Notes under the pieces: generated by a model
What the model was told of the DNA's origin: nothing
The model's database searches: none
Seen by the model: the letters and a program-made list of their open reading frames with translations, nothing else
Translations under genes and position numbers: made by a program
Source: an uncultured bacterium
Lineage (GTDB): Bacteria; Planctomycetota; Phycisphaerae; Phycisphaerales; SM1A02
Reading direction: 5' to 3'
DNA: 7,063 bases
Assembly: GCA_903867275.1 (NCBI GenBank)
Contig: CAIPQY010000043.1
Location: 1 to 7,063, forward strand
Shown: positions 4,615-7,063 of the stretch, piece after piece
Numbering within the stretch: the stretch's first letter is position 1
Layout: each line of letters begins with the position of its first letter

Positions 4615-5613
4615 ATGGCCGACTCCGCCACCGAACAACTGATCGAGCGTTTCCGCGGCGACTTCGAGAAGGTGCGCGCCGAGATCGCCAAGGCCATCGT
4701 GGGCCACACGGACGTGGTGGAAGGCACGCTCACCTGCCTCTTCGCCAACGGTCACGTGCTGCTCGAGGGCGTGCCCGGGCTGGGCAAGACGCTGCTCATC
4801 CGCACGCTCAGCCAGGCGCTGCAGCTGAAGTTCAGCCGCATCCAGTTCACGCCCGACCTGATGCCGGCCGACGTCACCGGCACCACCATCGTGGTCGAAG
4901 GCGAGCACGGTCGCGACTTCCAGTTCCGCAAGGGACCCATCTTCGCGCAGATCGTGCTGGCCGACGAGATCAACCGCGCCACCCCCAAGACGCAGAGCGC
5001 GCTGCTGGAGGCCATGCAGGAGCGCAGCGTGACCGTGGGCGGCGTGTCGCACAAGCTCGAGCAGCCGTTCCTGGTGATGGCCACGCAGAATCCCATCGAG
5101 CAGGAAGGCACCTATCCGCTGCCCGAGGCGCAGCTCGATCGATTCTTCTTCAAGTTGATGCTGGGCTACAGCTCGCGCGCGGAGCTGGCCACGATCCTGG
5201 AACGCACCACCACCGGCGCGTCGCCCGACATCCAGCCGGTGCTGGATGCGGAATCGATCCTGACCCACCAGAAGCTGGTGCGCCGCGTGCGCGTGGAACC
5301 GATGGTGCAGGACTTCGCCGTGCGCCTGACGCTGGCCACGCATCCAAAGGGCCAGTTCGCCACGCCGCTGGTGAACCGCTATCTGCGCTTCGGCGCCAGT
5401 CCGCGCGCCGCGCAGACGCTGGTGCTGGGTGCGAAGGTGCGCGCGCTGCTTGCCGGCCGACCCTTCGTGAACGCCGACGACCTGAAGCAGGTCGCACTGC
5501 CCGCCATGCGCCACCGCGTGATGGCCAACTTCGAGGCCGAGGCCGAGGGCAAGGGCGTGGATGACATCCTGCAGAACCTGATCGACACCACGCCGGCCAG
5601 CGCGCCGGTCTGA
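4615..5613 (+). CDS. MoxR-family AAA+ ATPase
   Basis: This is a 332-residue cytoplasmic AAA+ ATPase of the MoxR type, which acts as a chaperone in maturation or metal-centre insertion of partner proteins. It has Walker A GVPGLGKT (52-59), Walker B VLADEINRA (114-122), sensor 1 ATQNP (156-160) followed by IEQEGTYPLPEAQLDRF with Arg176 as likely arginine finger, and sensor 2 in FGASPRAAQ (259-267). The length is typical. The ATG at 4615 is the family's normal N-terminus (TEQLIERFRGDFEKVRAEIAKAIVGH), directly behind a promoter-like element; an open frame continues upstream but does not look like protein. MoxR genes usually sit beside DUF58, VWA-domain or transglutaminase-like genes. Here the next gene, 12 bp downstream with a strong ribosome-binding site, encodes an exported barrel-like protein, so that may be its client or simply an operon partner. 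Confidence 0.95.
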   Translation: MADSATEQLIERFRGDFEKVRAEIAKAIVGHTDVVEGTLTCLFANGHVLLEGVPGLGKTLLIRTLSQALQLKFSRIQFTPDLMPADVTGTTIVVEGEHGRDFQFRKGPIFAQIVLADEINRATPKTQSALLEAMQERSVTVGGVSHKLEQPFLVMATQNPIEQEGTYPLPEAQLDRFFFKLMLGYSSRAELATILERTTTGASPDIQPVLDAESILTHQKLVRRVRVEPMVQDFAVRLTLATHPKGQFATPLVNRYLRFGASPRAAQTLVLGAKVRALLAGRPFVNADDLKQVALPAMRHRVMANFEAEAEGKGVDDILQNLIDTTPASAPV

Positions 5614-5615
5614 AC

Positions 5616-5620
5616 AAGGA
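5616..5620 (+). promoter_or_regulatory. Shine-Dalgarno site of the barrel-protein gene
   Basis: AAGGA lies 5 nt before the ATG at 5626 and 2 nt after the moxR stop. It is the clearest ribosome-binding site in the window. It contrasts with the genes that have none and fits an internal operon gene translated by the standard route. Confidence 0.6.
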
Positions 5621-5625
5621 CCATC

Positions 5626-6630
5626 ATGCGACACCTCGCCACCGCGATCTCGTTCGCCGCCATCGTCACCGCCACAGCCAGCGCACAGAACGTGAGCGCC
5701 GGTGCGGGCTCCAAGGAAAGTCGCGAGGCGATCGGCAACACCGGCACCACGCCGCCTGCCTCCGACGCGCCAAAGACGGACGCGAACGGCGCCATCCCCG
5801 CCAACGCGGCCGAGCCGCGCTTCAAGGTGGCGGGCGGTTTCATGCAGCAGTTCAACACCGGCCTGAACACCGGCGGCAACTACGCCGCCAGCCGCGCCTA
5901 TGGCGCGTTCAGCAGCCGCTCGCGACTCACCGAGAACATGAATCTGGATGTGGGCGTGGCCTACGAGTTCGACCACTACGAGTTCCACGGCACCGACTTC
6001 GGCATCGGCAGCACGCTGAACACCGAGACGCTCAGCGTCACGCCGCGATTCACCGTGGCGCTCGATCGACACTGGGCCGTGGGCGGTGCACCGATCCTGC
6101 AGATTTCGGGCGTGAGCGAGGCCGATGCCGGTCAGACGATCACGGGTGGCGGCATCGCCAACTTCCGCTACGCCTTCGACCAGGATCATGTGCTGGGCCT
6201 GGGCGTTCTGGCCAAGGGCCTGCTCGGCAGCGGCGTGCTGGTGGTGCCGGCGCCGCTGGTCGACTGGAAGGTGGCCGAGGGACTGCGCATCAGCAACATC
6301 CGCGCGCCCGAGGCGAACCCGTTCGTGGGCCTCGAGATCGAGCAGGAACTCGATGGTCAGTTCGACGCGGCGTTCGGTGGCGCGTGGCAGTTCCGCCAGT
6401 CGCGCCTTGACGACAGCGGCGCGGACGCCAACTACATCTTCCAGGAATCCAACACCGCCATATACGGACGCCTGGAGTGGCATCCCATCAACGCCTTCCG
6501 CGTGGACTTCATGGTGGGCAGCGCGCTGTACAGCCGCGTGAAGACGCTCGACGGTGGCGGCAACACCGTCACCAGCACCGGCTCCCGTCCGGCGCTGCTG
6601 CTGGGCGTGTTCGCCAGCTACAAGTTCTGA
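5626..6630 (+). CDS. Exported protein, probable outer-membrane beta-barrel
   Basis: I do not recognise a named gene. The 334-residue product begins with a signal peptide (MRHLATAISFAAIVTATASA, cleavage likely before Gln21). Next comes a polar, Ala/Thr/Pro-rich linker to about residue 65. The rest has the alternating polar/hydrophobic pattern with many Gly, Asn and aromatic residues expected of amphipathic beta strands, for example FKVAGGFMQQFNTGLNTGG, LDVGVAYEFDHYEFHG and ALYSRVKTL. It ends in LGVFASYKF, whose terminal Phe is the usual outer-membrane-protein signal for BAM-mediated insertion. It may belong to a DUF6268-like barrel family, recalled and not verified. It is translated from AAGGA 12 bp after moxR, so the two should share a transcript. 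It ends 16 bp before the convergent dapL stop, with no strong terminator between them. Gene existence is near certain; the barrel call is moderate. Confidence 0.8.
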   Translation: MRHLATAISFAAIVTATASAQNVSAGAGSKESREAIGNTGTTPPASDAPKTDANGAIPANAAEPRFKVAGGFMQQFNTGLNTGGNYAASRAYGAFSSRSRLTENMNLDVGVAYEFDHYEFHGTDFGIGSTLNTETLSVTPRFTVALDRHWAVGGAPILQISGVSEADAGQTITGGGIANFRYAFDQDHVLGLGVLAKGLLGSGVLVVPAPLVDWKVAEGLRISNIRAPEANPFVGLEIEQELDGQFDAAFGGAWQFRQSRLDDSGADANYIFQESNTAIYGRLEWHPINAFRVDFMVGSALYSRVKTLDGGGNTVTSTGSRPALLLGVFASYKF

Positions 6631-6646
6631 GAGCGCGTCGCGCCGA

Positions 6647-7063
6647 TCACGACTTGATCAGCGCCTGCAGCCGGCGTCCGGCCTCCAGCACCTTCTCGCG
6701 GCTGTTGAAAGCGCTCACGCGGATGAAGCCTTCGCCGCAGCGGCCGAAGCCCGCACCCGGCGTCACCACCAGTTGCGCCTGCTGCAGCAGCCGATCGAAC
6801 GCCTCCCAGCTGCCAAGCCCATCCGGACACTTCAGCCACACGTAGGGCGCATGCTCGCCGCCCCAGCAGCGCAGGCCGAGTGCCTCGACGGCGCCGCGAA
6901 GGATGCGCGCATTCTCTAGATAGAAGTCGGTCAGCGCGCGCATCTGCGCCTGTCCCTCGGATGTGCACAGCGCCGCGGCGGCCTTCTGCACCGGCCAGCT
7001 CACGCCATTGCTGCAGGTGCTCCAGCGCCGCGTCCACAGGCCATGCAGCGGCACGTGTCTGCC
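6647..7063 (-). CDS. dapL: LL-diaminopimelate aminotransferase (C-terminal 138 residues, gene runs off the right edge)
   Basis: This PLP-dependent enzyme makes LL-diaminopimelate from tetrahydrodipicolinate with glutamate as amino donor, bypassing the succinylase or acetylase route to lysine and peptidoglycan. The visible part has the DapL C-terminal order: LHGLWTRRWSTCSNGVSWPVQKAAAAL (family 'LW.RRQTTKFNGVSYIVQ.aaeA'), then YLENARILRGAVEALGL, GGEHAPYVWLKCPDGLGSW, and PGAGFGRCGEGFIRVSAFNSRE, which holds the conserved carboxylate-binding Arg of fold-type I aminotransferases. The PLP-lysine region and the start are outside the window. The frame stays open to 7063, so the GTG at 7054 is not the start. 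The stop at 6649-6647 faces the barrel gene across 16 bp. DapL is common in Planctomycetota, Chlamydiae, Bacteroidota and cyanobacteria, which suits the proposed host group. Confidence 0.93.
   Translation of the reverse strand, partial: GRHVPLHGLWTRRWSTCSNGVSWPVQKAAAALCTSEGQAQMRALTDFYLENARILRGAVEALGLRCWGGEHAPYVWLKCPDGLGSWEAFDRLLQQAQLVVTPGAGFGRCGEGFIRVSAFNSREKVLEAGRRLQALIKS

Noticed and set aside
4564..6483. A very long open frame on the minus strand across moxR and the barrel gene.
   Set aside because: It is antisense to two well-supported genes. Its product is rich in His, Arg, Ala and Gly without motifs, as expected from high GC at third codon positions of the real genes.
6645..6659. A perfect 5-bp hairpin GATCA-CGACT-TGATC at the barrel/dapL junction, considered as a shared terminator.
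   Set aside because: The stem is too short and weak and has no T-tract on either side; it mostly lies within the dapL stop region.

Overview
The window comes from a GC-rich bacterium, most likely a member of the Planctomycetota and probably of the Phycisphaerae/Phycisphaerales. Three things point that way. One is a secreted protein ending in a PGPGVLGLL...RRRR sorting tail of the PEP-CTERM kind common in that group. The others are a tandem pair of divergent clpP genes and a dapL-type lysine/peptidoglycan pathway gene. This placement is inferred from gene content, not from a marker gene.

Layout. At the left edge lies the 5' part of holA (DNA polymerase III delta subunit, minus strand). It diverges, across about 40 bp, from astB (succinylarginine dihydrolase, plus). 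astB is followed by clpP1 and clpP2 (plus), which form a tight pair with a 25-bp gap. The end of clpP2 overlaps by 35 bp the end of a convergent minus-strand gene for a six-helix membrane protein that looks like a PAP2 phosphatase fold without its catalytic residues. Upstream of that gene on the same strand is a small secreted PEP-CTERM protein. Its roughly 300-bp leader carries what I read as a cobalamin (B12) riboswitch. On the other side of the leader, divergently, is moxR (AAA+ ATPase), followed after 12 bp by a signal-peptide-bearing outer-membrane beta-barrel-like protein. The right edge holds the C-terminal part of dapL (minus), convergent with the barrel gene.

How it works together. 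Most genes are housekeeping: replication clamp loading, protein turnover, diaminopimelate synthesis. The unusual part is 3056-4570. There a B12-sensing leader appears to control a surface-anchored, tryptophan/tyrosine-rich protein that may bind a corrinoid, with a membrane protein gene just downstream. A second theme is initiation. Five genes have a TAnnnT -10-like box 6-10 nt before the start codon and no Shine-Dalgarno sequence, suggesting leaderless or nearly leaderless mRNAs. astB in this set appears to start at ATC. The downstream operon gene after moxR instead has a clear AAGGA ribosome-binding site.
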